Shown here piece after piece: positions 1 to 5,749 of a DNA stretch of 5,749 nucleotides. The stretch covers positions 1 through 5,749 of the forward strand of contig JAQVLH010000082.1 in the NCBI GenBank assembly GCA_028704265.1. Direction: 5' to 3'. The notes beneath the pieces were generated by a model. The model was not told where the DNA came from. It made no database searches and saw only the letters and a list, made by a program, of their open reading frames with translations. Every line of letters starts with the position of its first letter. Positions within the stretch are counted from its first letter, which is position 1. A program made the translations under genes and the position numbers. The stretch is from Candidatus Nanoarchaeia archaeon. GTDB taxonomy: Archaea > Nanobdellota > Nanobdellia > Tiddalikarchaeales > Tiddalikarchaeaceae.

Positions 1-309
1 TTAGGAGGAGGAACATTAAGCCCATTTAACACAGTTTATGAACTTTCAGAAGATGAATTTAAAAAAAAACTTAAAAAAGTTTCAAAAATTGATTGCTTAA
101 TCTCACACTCTCCTCCAAAAAACACTCCACTTGATGTTATTCCTAATGGAATGCATATTGGCAGTTCAGAGATATTTAAATGGGTAATGGACAATAATCC
201 AAGAATTTGCTGCTGCGGCCACGTGCATGAAACAGCAGGAAAGGATGAAAATTTAGGAAAAACTTATTGCTTTAATCCTGGACCAAAAGGAGTAATTCTT
301 GAAATATGA
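1..309 (+). CDS. Metallophosphoesterase (calcineurin-like), C-terminal fragment
   Basis: The frame is open from base 1 to TGA at 307-309, giving 102 residues of a protein whose N-terminus lies outside the window. Two late metal-binding motifs of calcineurin-like phosphoesterases are visible. One is a histidine in SHSPPKNTPLD (His at fragment residue 36, base 106). The other is GHVHE at residues 73-77 (bases 217-231), followed by a K-T-Y-C-F-N-P-G-P-like ending. The early motifs (DxH, GD, GNHE) would lie upstream and cannot be checked. The family hydrolyses phosphomonoesters or phosphodiesters using two metal ions. The substrate cannot be told from this part. It is not the PolD small subunit DP1, which also has this fold, because the short NPGP-type ending is that of stand-alone archaeal phosphoesterases. 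Three consecutive cysteines (70-72) precede GHVHE. The gene overlaps the downstream kinase through ATGA, so the two are probably co-translated. Confidence 0.85.
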   Translation, partial: LGGGTLSPFNTVYELSEDEFKKKLKKVSKIDCLISHSPPKNTPLDVIPNGMHIGSSEIFKWVMDNNPRICCCGHVHETAGKDENLGKTYCFNPGPKGVILEI

Positions 310-824
310 AAATATTAGTAACTGGCACGCCTGGAACTGGAAAAACGAGTATTGCAATAGAATTATCTAAATTATTAAAATTAATTTATGTTGATGTTAA
401 AAAAAATATTAATGAACATAAAGAAACAATTGACAAGATTGAAGACGGCGAATTAATTATTAATTCTAAATTAAAAAAAATATTAGAAAAAGAATTGCCT
501 GATAATTGCGTGTTTGAAACCCATTTAATAGAATACTGCCCATTGGCAGACTGCTATGTAATCCTGCGAACAAAACCAGGAGTGCTAAAAAAAAGGCTTT
601 CTGCAAGAAATTATTCATTACAAAAAATTAGGGATAATTTAGAAGTTGAAATATTAGATTATTTTACTCAAGCAATCAAATCAAATAAGATAATAGAATA
701 TGACTCATCTAAAGGCAGCGCAAAATTAAATGCCAAAAAAATAATGGAATTAATTCTTAAAAAAAAATACAATAAAGGAGAAATAAAATATTCTGACAAT
801 GAAATAAAAAAAAATTTAATCTAA
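306..824 (+). CDS. AK6/Fap7-like adenylate kinase family protein
   Basis: This 172-residue P-loop NMP kinase is about the usual full length for the archaeal AK6/Fap7 family. The Walker A motif GTPGTGKT is at residues 7-14. The central segment has the family's EDGEL around 46-50, and an ETHLIEY block at 71-77 corresponds to the usual E/D-x-H-L. LRT at 87-89 and RLSARNYSLQKI at 97-108 match the conserved LRT...RLKxRGYSxxKIxEN region, followed by VEILDYF. Family members transfer phosphate from ATP to AMP. In eukaryotes and some archaea they also bind ribosomal protein uS11 and help late small-subunit maturation. That second role is inferred here from the family. The ATG at 306 overlaps the upstream TGA (ATGA), which suggests translational coupling. 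A GGAG lies about 13 bases upstream inside the phosphoesterase gene, rather far for a standard site. The last 20 or so residues are a Lys/Asn-rich tail without a recognised motif. Confidence 0.88.
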   Translation: MKILVTGTPGTGKTSIAIELSKLLKLIYVDVKKNINEHKETIDKIEDGELIINSKLKKILEKELPDNCVFETHLIEYCPLADCYVILRTKPGVLKKRLSARNYSLQKIRDNLEVEILDYFTQAIKSNKIIEYDSSKGSAKLNAKKIMELILKKKYNKGEIKYSDNEIKKNLI

Positions 825-1147
825 AGTTCTTTTTTTGAAAAATTTAATTCTATTGTGTTAATCATTCCTGCATCATTTATTATTAAATCACCTGACCAAT
901 TTTTAGGCAAAAGCGAAGCGTTGATTTTTAGCTCAAAAATATCAGAATCTTTAACTATTATTTCTGGCTTAAAACTTAAAGCATTAATCATTGGATTGAT
1001 AAAAAAAGATAATTTTTTTGAAGTGTTTTTTTTAATTACAAATCTTAAAATAGAGTTTTCATAAGAATAAAAACTCAAATCTTTATTATTAATTACTGAT
1101 TCTTTTTTTAAAAAATAATAATCAGTATAATCAAGCAAAACAGCCAT
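821..1147 (-). CDS. Hypothetical protein, 108 residues
   Basis: I do not recognise this protein. It is 108 residues, with no signal peptide, membrane segment, cysteine motif or nucleotide-binding motif. Alternating hydrophobic and polar stretches (SILRFVIKK, LSFFINP, PEIIVKDSDIFELKINAS, GDLIINDAGMINTIELNFS) suggest a mostly beta-strand fold, possibly a small beta-sandwich; this is inference from pattern only. The ATG at 1147 is supported by a TATA-like box 26 bases upstream and the lack of a ribosome binding site, which fits a leaderless transcript. Its TAG stop overlaps the kinase TAA stop on the other strand (CTAA, 821-824). The competing plus-strand frame at 855-1064 has no comparable promoter or protein character and is treated as a shadow. 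Confidence 0.6.
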   Translation of the reverse strand: MAVLLDYTDYYFLKKESVINNKDLSFYSYENSILRFVIKKNTSKKLSFFINPMINALSFKPEIIVKDSDIFELKINASLLPKNWSGDLIINDAGMINTIELNFSKKEL

Positions 1148-1167
1148 AAAATAATTAATAAAGGGTT

Positions 1168-1179
1168 AGAATATAAACT
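1168..1179 (-). promoter_or_regulatory. Archaeal TATA-like promoter of the 108-residue gene
   Basis: Read on the minus strand, AGTTTATATTCT is preceded by a run of A residues that could serve as a purine-rich BRE. The box centre is about 26 bases before the ATG at 1147. Archaeal transcription usually starts about 25 bases downstream of the TATA box, so the mRNA would begin at or within a base or two of the start codon. No Shine-Dalgarno sequence is present between them, which agrees with a leaderless gene. In an A/T-rich spacer such a box can arise by chance. Confidence 0.45.
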
Positions 1180-1208
1180 TTTTTTTAAAAATCTTTAAAA
1201 TTGATAGA

Positions 1209-1222
1209 ATTTTATTATAATT
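1209..1222 (+). promoter_or_regulatory. Archaeal TATA-like promoter of the TctA-like gene
   Basis: TTTATTATAA at 1211-1220 is centred about 29 bases before the ATG at 1244. There is no Shine-Dalgarno sequence in the T-rich stretch just before the start, so the gene is probably leaderless. A second A/T block at 1224-1230 (TTATTAT) is too near the start to serve as the TATA box of a leaderless start here. Together with the minus-strand box near 1174, it makes 1148-1243 a divergent promoter region with no gene in it. Confidence 0.4.
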
Positions 1223-1243
1223 TTTATTATAGCATTTTTTTTA

Positions 1244-2392
1244 ATGGGAATTCTTGGAAGCTTGATTGGAGCAATTATTGGATTAATTCCTGGACTTCAT
1301 TGTAATTTATTTGCATATCTTATTTTATTAAATAATGATTTAAGCGTTGCAGTTTTTTTATTTTGCGCATTATTATCAAGCAATATTTTTGAATTTTTAA
1401 GCGCAGCTTATTTAAATATTCCAAAAGAGGGTGAAATCTTGCTTAAGGATGCTTTTAGTAAATTTTTGATGAATGGAAGAATGAGTAGTGCTGTTAAAAT
1501 TATTATTTATTCAAGCATTATTACCTATTCTGTTGCAATAATTTTTACTCTTATTATTGGAAACTTTATTTCTTTTATTAGTAATTATTTAAGCAATTAT
1601 TCCTGGATATTGCTATTAGCAATAAGTATAATAATAATTATTAAGCAAAAGCGCTGGCTAATTGCTTTAAGTTTTTTTTTAGCTTCCGGACTTCTTGGAT
1701 ATGTTTCTTTTAATATAAACCTTAATGAACCTTTTTTGCCTTTGTTAACTGGAATGTTTGGAATAAGCTCATTAATTTATGGTTCATCAAAAAATTCTGC
1801 ACCTAGCCAGCTTGAAAAATCAGTTGTTGAATCAAATTTTTTTGATTTTTTTAAAATTTCAATATTGGGAGTTTTTTCTTCAATTTTTATGATGCTTGTT
1901 CCTGCAATAAGTCCCAGCCAAATAGGGTTTTTTGCATCAAATTATAAAAATGATGAATTAAAAATTGCTTCAATGGCGAGTATTAATATTGCTGATGTAA
2001 TATTAAGCTTAACTACTTTTTTTTATATAAATAAAGCAAGAAATGGCACTATTGAAAAAATTGGGCAAGCTTTAACAATTGGATTAAAAGAATATCATTT
2101 GCTTATATTTTTTGGCTTTTTTGCGCTCATATTTTCTTGCTTGATTGCTTTAAAAGTTAATAAAAAATTAGGAGAAAATATTGATTTGATTAATTCAAAA
2201 TATTTTAAATTTGGAATAATTATTTTTATAATTTTACTTACAATGTTTTTTGACGGAATTATAGGTTTATTTATTTTAACTGCTTCAACACTTTTAGGAT
2301 TTTTATTAATTAAAAAAAATGTTAGGCCAATTAATTTAATGGGTTCTTTAGCACTGCCTACAATATTATTTTTTATTTTCCGTCTTTTTTAA
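1244..2392 (+). CDS. TctA-like integral membrane protein (archaeal tripartite tricarboxylate transporter permease family)
   Basis: This 382-residue, very hydrophobic protein has about ten predicted membrane segments (roughly 3-20, 22-50, 86-108, 119-133, 138-155, 163-180, 203-228, 245-262, 283-304, 321-356, 364-380). The N-terminal GLIPGLHCN at 13-21 and the following NIPKEGEILLKDAFSKFLMNG match the GLIPGLHxN...P-EGE pattern of the archaeal TctA (DUF112) branch. A related element, LVPAISPSQIG at 218-228, sits after a second hydrophobic start, consistent with the two-repeat architecture of TctA. Bacterial TctA is the large permease of a solute-binding-protein-dependent carboxylate transporter. 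No TctB or TctC is present here, and archaeal members commonly stand alone, so the substrate is unknown. The start at ATG 1244 puts the first motif at its usual N-terminal place and has a TATA-like box upstream. A T run (2385-2390) just before the TAA may act as an archaeal U-tract terminator. Confidence 0.75.
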   Translation: MGILGSLIGAIIGLIPGLHCNLFAYLILLNNDLSVAVFLFCALLSSNIFEFLSAAYLNIPKEGEILLKDAFSKFLMNGRMSSAVKIIIYSSIITYSVAIIFTLIIGNFISFISNYLSNYSWILLLAISIIIIIKQKRWLIALSFFLASGLLGYVSFNINLNEPFLPLLTGMFGISSLIYGSSKNSAPSQLEKSVVESNFFDFFKISILGVFSSIFMMLVPAISPSQIGFFASNYKNDELKIASMASINIADVILSLTTFFYINKARNGTIEKIGQALTIGLKEYHLLIFFGFFALIFSCLIALKVNKKLGENIDLINSKYFKFGIIIFIILLTMFFDGIIGLFILTASTLLGFLLIKKNVRPINLMGSLALPTILFFIFRLF

Positions 2393-2560
2393 TTCAGTTG
2401 TTGAAAGAAATGATTCTAAAAAAAACTTTCCTCTTTTAAAATCAAGCGTTATTTCTTTTTCTTCCAAATTTGCCTGTGTTTTAATTGAGGGTTCTTTCAA
2501 TTTTTTATCAAAAGTATCTGGAATTATAAGTAATATATAAGAGCTTTTTAAATAAAAACC
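2366..2560 (-). CDS. Possible small protein between converging genes, no standard start codon
   Basis: The minus strand is open for 64 codons from just after a TAA (2561-2563) to TAA at 2366-2368, overlapping the end of the TctA-like gene by 27 bases. The encoded sequence looks protein-like: a hydrophobic start (YLKSSYILLIIPDTF) followed by a charged stretch with LEEKEITLDFKRGKFFLESF. There is no ATG or GTG in the frame. The only standard alternatives are TTG at 2500 (43 residues) and a later TTG at residue 32. A TATA-like stretch (CTTATATATTA, minus strand, 2531-2541) lies about 36 bases before the first TTG. The frame begins 10 bases after the DP2 stop, so readthrough from the polymerase mRNA is also possible. 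It could be a real small gene with an unusual start, the remnant of a longer gene, or chance. I do not recognise a family. Confidence 0.3.
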   Translation of the reverse strand, partial: GFYLKSSYILLIIPDTFDKKLKEPSIKTQANLEEKEITLDFKRGKFFLESFLSTTELKKTENKK

Positions 2561-2570
2561 TTATTAAAAT

Positions 2571-3395
2571 CTAAAATTTAGACAAGCTGATTTGTTTTGT
2601 GTCTGGTTTTCCAAAAACGCCTTCTATTCTTCTTTGAAGAATCATTAAATCTTGCTGTAAATAGGGGGGGAGCTTATAATCCCTATTTAAATTCATGCAG
2701 TGTTCAAAATATTTTTTTACGCTTCCTTCTGCTATTGTAAATATTATTTTTCCTCCGCATTTTATGCACTTTCCAATTAATGGGGGACGCAAATATTTTT
2801 CATTGCAACTTACGCATCTGAATGCTTGACTTGAATATTTTCTAAGATTACCTTTTAAATCTTTCAAAAAATGTTTATCTATTATTAATTTGGCAACATC
2901 ATTCTCATCAACGCATCTGAATTTTTTAGCAATGTTTAATTGGGCCATTAATTTTTCTTCCATAGTAGCAAGAGTTTTATAGGCGCTTACCATAGGGCCT
3001 TGATTAATGTTGCTTGATAAATGAGTAAACATTAAGCCTTCATATTGCTCTGGTTTATTTAGCAAATCCTCTACTCTTTTTATTTTTATATCTGATGGCA
3101 ATTTACAATCCATTGCTGCCTGATAAAATTCTAAAGGATATCTGTTTACTACATCAACATTATAAGCTTCTCCATCAATTTCTAGCGGATCAAGCATAGT
3201 GCTCAATACTAAAGGAGCATCCATTGTTCTTCCTCCTCTTCTATCTGGCAAGAATTGCCTGCTAAAATTAAGCAAAGCATCCATTAGCAATATTATACAT
3301 AATTCATCACCATCAGCATTTCTTCTGCATGCTGCATGAAGATATGGGTGGGCATAAATTCCTTGAGATTTTGTAAAACCTATAACTCTGCTCAT
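2571..3395 (-). CDS. polC: DNA polymerase D large subunit DP2, C-terminal part (catalytic half after frameshift)
   Basis: This is the C-terminal part of archaeal PolD DP2, the catalytic subunit of the replicative polymerase. The frame is open from 3503. From 3419 it reads APHTSAG-I-MSRVIGFTKSQ, so the ATG at 3395 is an internal Met rather than a true start, although AGGA precedes it by chance or otherwise. Counting from that Met, AHPYLHAACRRNADGDE spans 15-31. Asp28 and Asp30 (bases 3303-3320 with neighbours) are the catalytic metal-binding residues of the second double-psi beta-barrel. GGRTMDAPLVL and DVVNRYPLEFYQA are further family blocks. A CxxC-x12-CxxC zinc site lies at 2757-2816. The protein ends in QISLSKF (2574-2594), a PIP box placed at the extreme C-terminus as in other DP2 proteins, which binds the PCNA clamp. 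The upstream part of the same protein is in the other frame (3443-5749). No intein is present at the APHTSAG or NADGDE sites. Confidence 0.93.
   Translation of the reverse strand: MSRVIGFTKSQGIYAHPYLHAACRRNADGDELCIILLMDALLNFSRQFLPDRRGGRTMDAPLVLSTMLDPLEIDGEAYNVDVVNRYPLEFYQAAMDCKLPSDIKIKRVEDLLNKPEQYEGLMFTHLSSNINQGPMVSAYKTLATMEEKLMAQLNIAKKFRCVDENDVAKLIIDKHFLKDLKGNLRKYSSQAFRCVSCNEKYLRPPLIGKCIKCGGKIIFTIAEGSVKKYFEHCMNLNRDYKLPPYLQQDLMILQRRIEGVFGKPDTKQISLSKF
2574..2594 (-). other. C-terminal PIP box of DP2
   Basis: The last seven codons before the stop encode QISLSKF, which fits Q-x-x-[hydrophobic]-x-x-F, the archaeal PCNA-interacting peptide. Its place at the very end of DP2 agrees with the clamp-binding tail described for PolD. 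It indicates that the C-terminal end of the gene is intact. Confidence 0.7.
2757..2816 (-). other. C-terminal CxxC-x12-CxxC zinc site in DP2
   Basis: Two CxxC pairs (C-V-S-C and C-I-K-C) with 12 residues between them, followed by GG, form a standard zinc-ribbon-like site. This matches the C-terminal zinc-binding module of PolD DP2. All four cysteines are present. Confidence 0.75.
3303..3320 (-). other. PolD catalytic motif NADGDE
   Basis: The six codons read N-A-D-G-D-E. In characterised PolD the Asn and the two Asp residues of N-x-D-G-D form the metal-binding catalytic site in the second double-psi beta-barrel, a fold shared with the large subunits of cellular RNA polymerases. All three residues are kept, so the C-terminal half shows no sign of decay. 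Confidence 0.85.
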
Positions 3396-3442
3396 TATTC
3401 CTGCACTTGTATGTGGAGCAATGCTGACAACTAATGTTCCTA

Positions 3443-5749
3443 TTAAATCATCTTTTGTTTTATAATTAAAAAATCTTGGAAGATTGTAAAATGTTCTAAT
3501 TCGTCATCTATAAAATTAGCAGTTTTTAGCAAGAAATCAACACTACTTGCATCATGCCATTCTTTACAATCCGGAAGTATTAAATCCTGAGGCAATAATT
3601 CAATCATTTGCTCTGTATTAATTAAATCCTTACCATAAATGTCTTTTTCGTATCCTAATTCTTTTGCTTTTTTTATGCTTAAACAGATTTCACCGCATTT
3701 AAAATGAGTGCATACAGTTTCAATCATATCATATCTGACTGTGCCATCTTTATTTACATAAACATCATTTTTTGCTCTAAGCATTGCTTTCATTAATGGC
3801 TCAGTAATTCTGTCTTTATCCCATACTACTTTTACTCCTTTAACTAAAGACGGAAGACTTAATCCAGTTTTTTTTAAAACATCCCTTATATAATAATTGA
3901 TACTGATTTCTTTTTTGCTAAATCTTTTTGATTCTTTCATACAGCAGGTTTGCTTGTCTGAAATATTTTTGCAAGTTTGGCAATAATATTTTTTTATTGT
4001 TTTATTATTGCAAGTTTCGCAACGCCTGTAAATTGTGTCCTTTTTGCAAGTTTCGCAATAAAATAATGGAAAATCTGAAGTAACTATTCCTTTTTCGCTT
4101 GCAGCATTAAAGCTTCTTAATCTTCCTCCTTCTTCCCCTACTGGAAATAGTCCGTGAGGATTGCCTAACATTTTTCTAAGCTTTGCTTTTTCAGGCCTTC
4201 CCATTCTGGAACCAATAAACGTTCCTCCAAAATCTTTTATTATTAATCCTGATAATTCATTAACTGCTAATAATGGATCATTGCTTTTTGGAAGATTTAT
4301 TTTTCCATTATAACCTAAATTTGTTAATAATATTTTAGAATTAACTTCCGAAAGAACTGCTTCATTATTAATAAATTTATGAGGAATGTATAAATTTTCA
4401 AGAATTAATTTTAAATCGTTTGAAAAAATTAATTGAGTTACAGAGCTCATAGAATTAATTGCTTGTATTATTTTTTTCAAATCATCAATACTTATATTTT
4501 TATAAAAAAATATGAAATCCGGATGAATACTAATATTAAGTTCTTTAGATAAATAAAAAGCATCTTCATAACTTACTTTAGTATTTATTGGGTCAAAGAA
4601 AAATTTTTCAAAATCCAATGAAACTTTTAAATCTTTTATATTAATATTTTTTTCAGCAATTGCTTTTTTAAGCTCTTCTCCCCACCATTCTGCAACAAAA
4701 CCTGGAGGAACAAGCATTGAACCATTTTCATTAAAATCTCCATAATTAAATAAAATATCCCCTAAAAATATAACTTCTATAATTTCATTCCTAATTTTTA
4801 ATGCCTGTTCTTCAGATTCTATTTTAACAACATCGCCGTTTTTTAACTTAACAATTGGCCCTAATAATGAATCACAGGGACTTATTGCGCAAGCTTTTCC
4901 AGGCCTTTCAACTTTTAACTGTACCCCTGTTGCTATAAAATCATCAGTAATTCTCATTGTAGCAGGATTAAGGCATGCTGCTGCAAGGCCTGACAATCTA
5001 CTTCTTCCATATCTAAGCCTAAAGCCTCCAGCCCTCATTGGGTATGAAAATATAGGTCTTCCTGCAACTAAATCTTCAAGAAATCTCGTGTTAATTTTTA
5101 CCTTAGAAGTATTTGCAAGTTCTTCCGCTTTTATTGCACCTTCTGGTTTTGCATGAATATTTTTTTGCAACTCAACATATTCAGCCAAAAACATCCAATT
5201 TTGCATATTCATGCTTTCTCCCCATTTTGTAATTTTTTTAATCATTTTTTTAGCTTTAAGGCATAATCCTTCAGCTATAACTAAACACATACCTCCTCTA
5301 ATTAGGTCGGTTTCAACTCTTTCAAGCCTTTTGAAATTACTTACTTCTACTTTACTTGTAGGGTCACCGTTTATTTCAACAGGAACATTTTTTATCATAA
5401 ATTGAATTTCTTCTTTTGTTGGCTTATACTGAAGCCTTGAAACTTTTTCATCATAATCGGATATTTCTGCAAAATACCTGTCTATCTCAACAGGCTGCGG
5501 ATCATATTCTTTTATACCTACAGATTTTCTTGCATAATCAGCTATCAATGCGCTTACTGCAGCAGCAGTTCCTCCTGCTGCCCTTATTGGGCCTGCAAAT
5601 AAGATTGAACAATATTCTTCTCCATCTTTTCTTTTTTTAATTTTTAATTCAATAAAACCTTCCAATGGAGCGCATGTTACCCCTAAAGTAATATAAGCTA
5701 ATCCTACACGAACACCAGTTTCTAAAGCTCTTCTTTTATCTTCTTTATA
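3443..5749 (-). CDS. polC: DNA polymerase D large subunit DP2, N-terminal and central part (partial at window edge, ends at frameshift)
   Basis: The frame is open from the window edge (base 5749) to TAA at 3443, giving 768 residues. The TTG at 5665 is not the true start, because the 28 codons upstream continue family sequence (ALETGVRVGLAYITLGVTCAPLEGFIE). Roughly the first hundred residues of DP2 lie outside the window. Blocks in order are FAGPIRAAGGTAAAVSALIADY, PVEINGDPTSKVEVSNFK, MRAGG-FRLRYGRSRLSG (4988-5029), SRMGRPEKAKLRKM (around 4184-4213, the first double-psi barrel with its conserved lysines), a large Cys cluster (3941-4057) and TVRYDMIETVCTHF. DP2 with DP1 forms the heterodimeric replicative polymerase. 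DP1, which supplies proofreading, is not in the window. The frame ends after DDELEHF with family-unlike residues, because of a one-base shift near 3490. The true C-terminal half is at 2571-3503 in the next frame. Together the two in-window parts give about 1,060 residues, normal for DP2. Confidence 0.94.
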   Translation of the reverse strand, partial: YKEDKRRALETGVRVGLAYITLGVTCAPLEGFIELKIKKRKDGEEYCSILFAGPIRAAGGTAAAVSALIADYARKSVGIKEYDPQPVEIDRYFAEISDYDEKVSRLQYKPTKEEIQFMIKNVPVEINGDPTSKVEVSNFKRLERVETDLIRGGMCLVIAEGLCLKAKKMIKKITKWGESMNMQNWMFLAEYVELQKNIHAKPEGAIKAEELANTSKVKINTRFLEDLVAGRPIFSYPMRAGGFRLRYGRSRLSGLAAACLNPATMRITDDFIATGVQLKVERPGKACAISPCDSLLGPIVKLKNGDVVKIESEEQALKIRNEIIEVIFLGDILFNYGDFNENGSMLVPPGFVAEWWGEELKKAIAEKNINIKDLKVSLDFEKFFFDPINTKVSYEDAFYLSKELNISIHPDFIFFYKNISIDDLKKIIQAINSMSSVTQLIFSNDLKLILENLYIPHKFINNEAVLSEVNSKILLTNLGYNGKINLPKSNDPLLAVNELSGLIIKDFGGTFIGSRMGRPEKAKLRKMLGNPHGLFPVGEEGGRLRSFNAASEKGIVTSDFPLFYCETCKKDTIYRRCETCNNKTIKKYYCQTCKNISDKQTCCMKESKRFSKKEISINYYIRDVLKKTGLSLPSLVKGVKVVWDKDRITEPLMKAMLRAKNDVYVNKDGTVRYDMIETVCTHFKCGEICLSIKKAKELGYEKDIYGKDLINTEQMIELLPQDLILPDCKEWHDASSVDFLLKTANFIDDELEHFTIFQDFLIIKQKMI
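3467..3503 (-). other. DP2 frameshift site with in-phase T_TTT_TTA slippery heptamer
   Basis: The N-terminal frame runs ...DDELEHF and then T-I-F-Q-D-F-L to TAA at 3443. The minus-one frame is open from just after a TGA at 3504-3506, so the shift must fall between 3503 and 3446. The minus-one frame reads FYNLPRFFNYKTKDDLIG, which resembles the FYxLxxFYN...DLIG stretch of DP2 as I recall it. Continuity therefore returns if one T is added to the T4 run at 3488-3491 (AAAA on the plus strand). Within the same overlap, at 3473-3467, the zero-frame codons GAT TTT TTA contain T_TTT_TTA, a canonical -1 slippery heptamer. I see no strong stem or pseudoknot just downstream. A sequencing or assembly indel is most likely; a real mutation or recoding remain possible. 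Confidence 0.75.
3941..4057 (-). other. Central Cys-rich zinc cluster of DP2
   Basis: Eight cysteines appear in the order CxxC-x8-CxxC-x9-CxxC-x8-CC (from CETC to CCMK). This is the central zinc-binding region of DP2, located between the GRPEKA block and the C-terminal catalytic part. Its spacing is regular and no Cys pair appears to be missing, although the last pair is adjacent (CC) rather than CxxC. Confidence 0.65.

Noticed and set aside
1..309. PolD small subunit DP1 as the identity of the phosphoesterase, given DP2 in the same window
   Set aside because: The ending after GHVHE is short with an NPGP-like motif, unlike the longer DP1 C-terminus, and the gene is on the other strand about 3 kb away.
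855..1064. Plus-strand open frame of 69 codons
   Set aside because: It lies entirely opposite the 821-1147 gene, has no promoter or ribosome binding site, and its hydrophobic translation looks like the antisense of a beta-strand protein in A/T-rich DNA.
3393..3404. AGGA followed by ATG at 3395 as a true start of a separate C-terminal polymerase protein
   Set aside because: The conserved APHTSAG block lies just upstream in the same open frame, so the Met is internal. The AGGA is explained by the Ala-Gly codons.
3303..3419. Intein or insertion in the DP2 catalytic region, where archaeal DP2 genes often carry one
   Set aside because: APHTSAG, AHPYLHAACRRNADGDE and the following blocks are contiguous with no extra sequence.
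5211..5640. Two plus-strand open frames (5211-5405 and 5416-5640)
   Set aside because: Both lie opposite strongly conserved DP2 coding sequence and have low-complexity, Leu/His-rich translations typical of antisense frames.
5663..5665. TTG at 5665 as the start of DP2
   Set aside because: The 28 codons upstream to the window edge stay open and encode DP2-like sequence (VGLAYITLGVTCAPLEG), so the gene continues beyond the window.

Overview
The window is very A+T-rich and its genes are archaeal. The large subunit (DP2) of the D-family DNA polymerase, found only in Archaea, fills the right 55%. An archaeal AK6/Fap7-type nucleotide kinase lies on the left. Two gene starts have a TATA-like box 25-30 bases upstream and no ribosome binding site, as in leaderless archaeal genes. 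The A/T bias, short spacers and small genes would suit a DPANN-type archaeon such as Woesearchaeota or Pacearchaeota. That placement is inferred from general character, not from a marker comparison.

Layout, left to right. (1) 1-309 (+) is the C-terminal end of a calcineurin-like metallophosphoesterase cut by the window edge. (2) 306-824 (+) is an AK6/Fap7-like kinase that overlaps it through ATGA. (3) 821-1147 (-) is a 108-residue protein of unknown function whose stop overlaps the kinase stop. (4) 1148-1243 is a divergent promoter region. (5) 1244-2392 (+) is a TctA-like membrane protein of about ten segments with no partner subunits nearby. (6) 2393-2570 lies between converging genes. It holds an open frame on the minus strand (2366-2560) with no ATG or GTG, possibly a small gene. 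(7) 2571-5749 (-) is PolD DP2, missing only its N-terminus at the window edge and broken into two frames near 3490.

The most notable point is the DP2 break. Both halves carry intact family motifs: the GGFRLRYGR and GSRMGRPEKA blocks and a Cys cluster in the N-terminal part, and APHTSAG, the catalytic NADGDE, a second Cys cluster and a terminal PIP box in the C-terminal part. The minus-one frame encodes family-like sequence across the junction, so one T seems to be missing from a short T run at 3488-3491. About 20 bases downstream, in the correct phase and direction, is T_TTT_TTA, a canonical -1 slippery heptamer that could in principle restore full-length translation. An assembly or sequencing indel is the plainest explanation for an essential replicase.

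No CRISPR array, insertion sequence, tRNA, rRNA or obvious defence system is visible. This is ordinary core-genome content, apart from the DP2 frameshift and two small uncharacterised reading frames.
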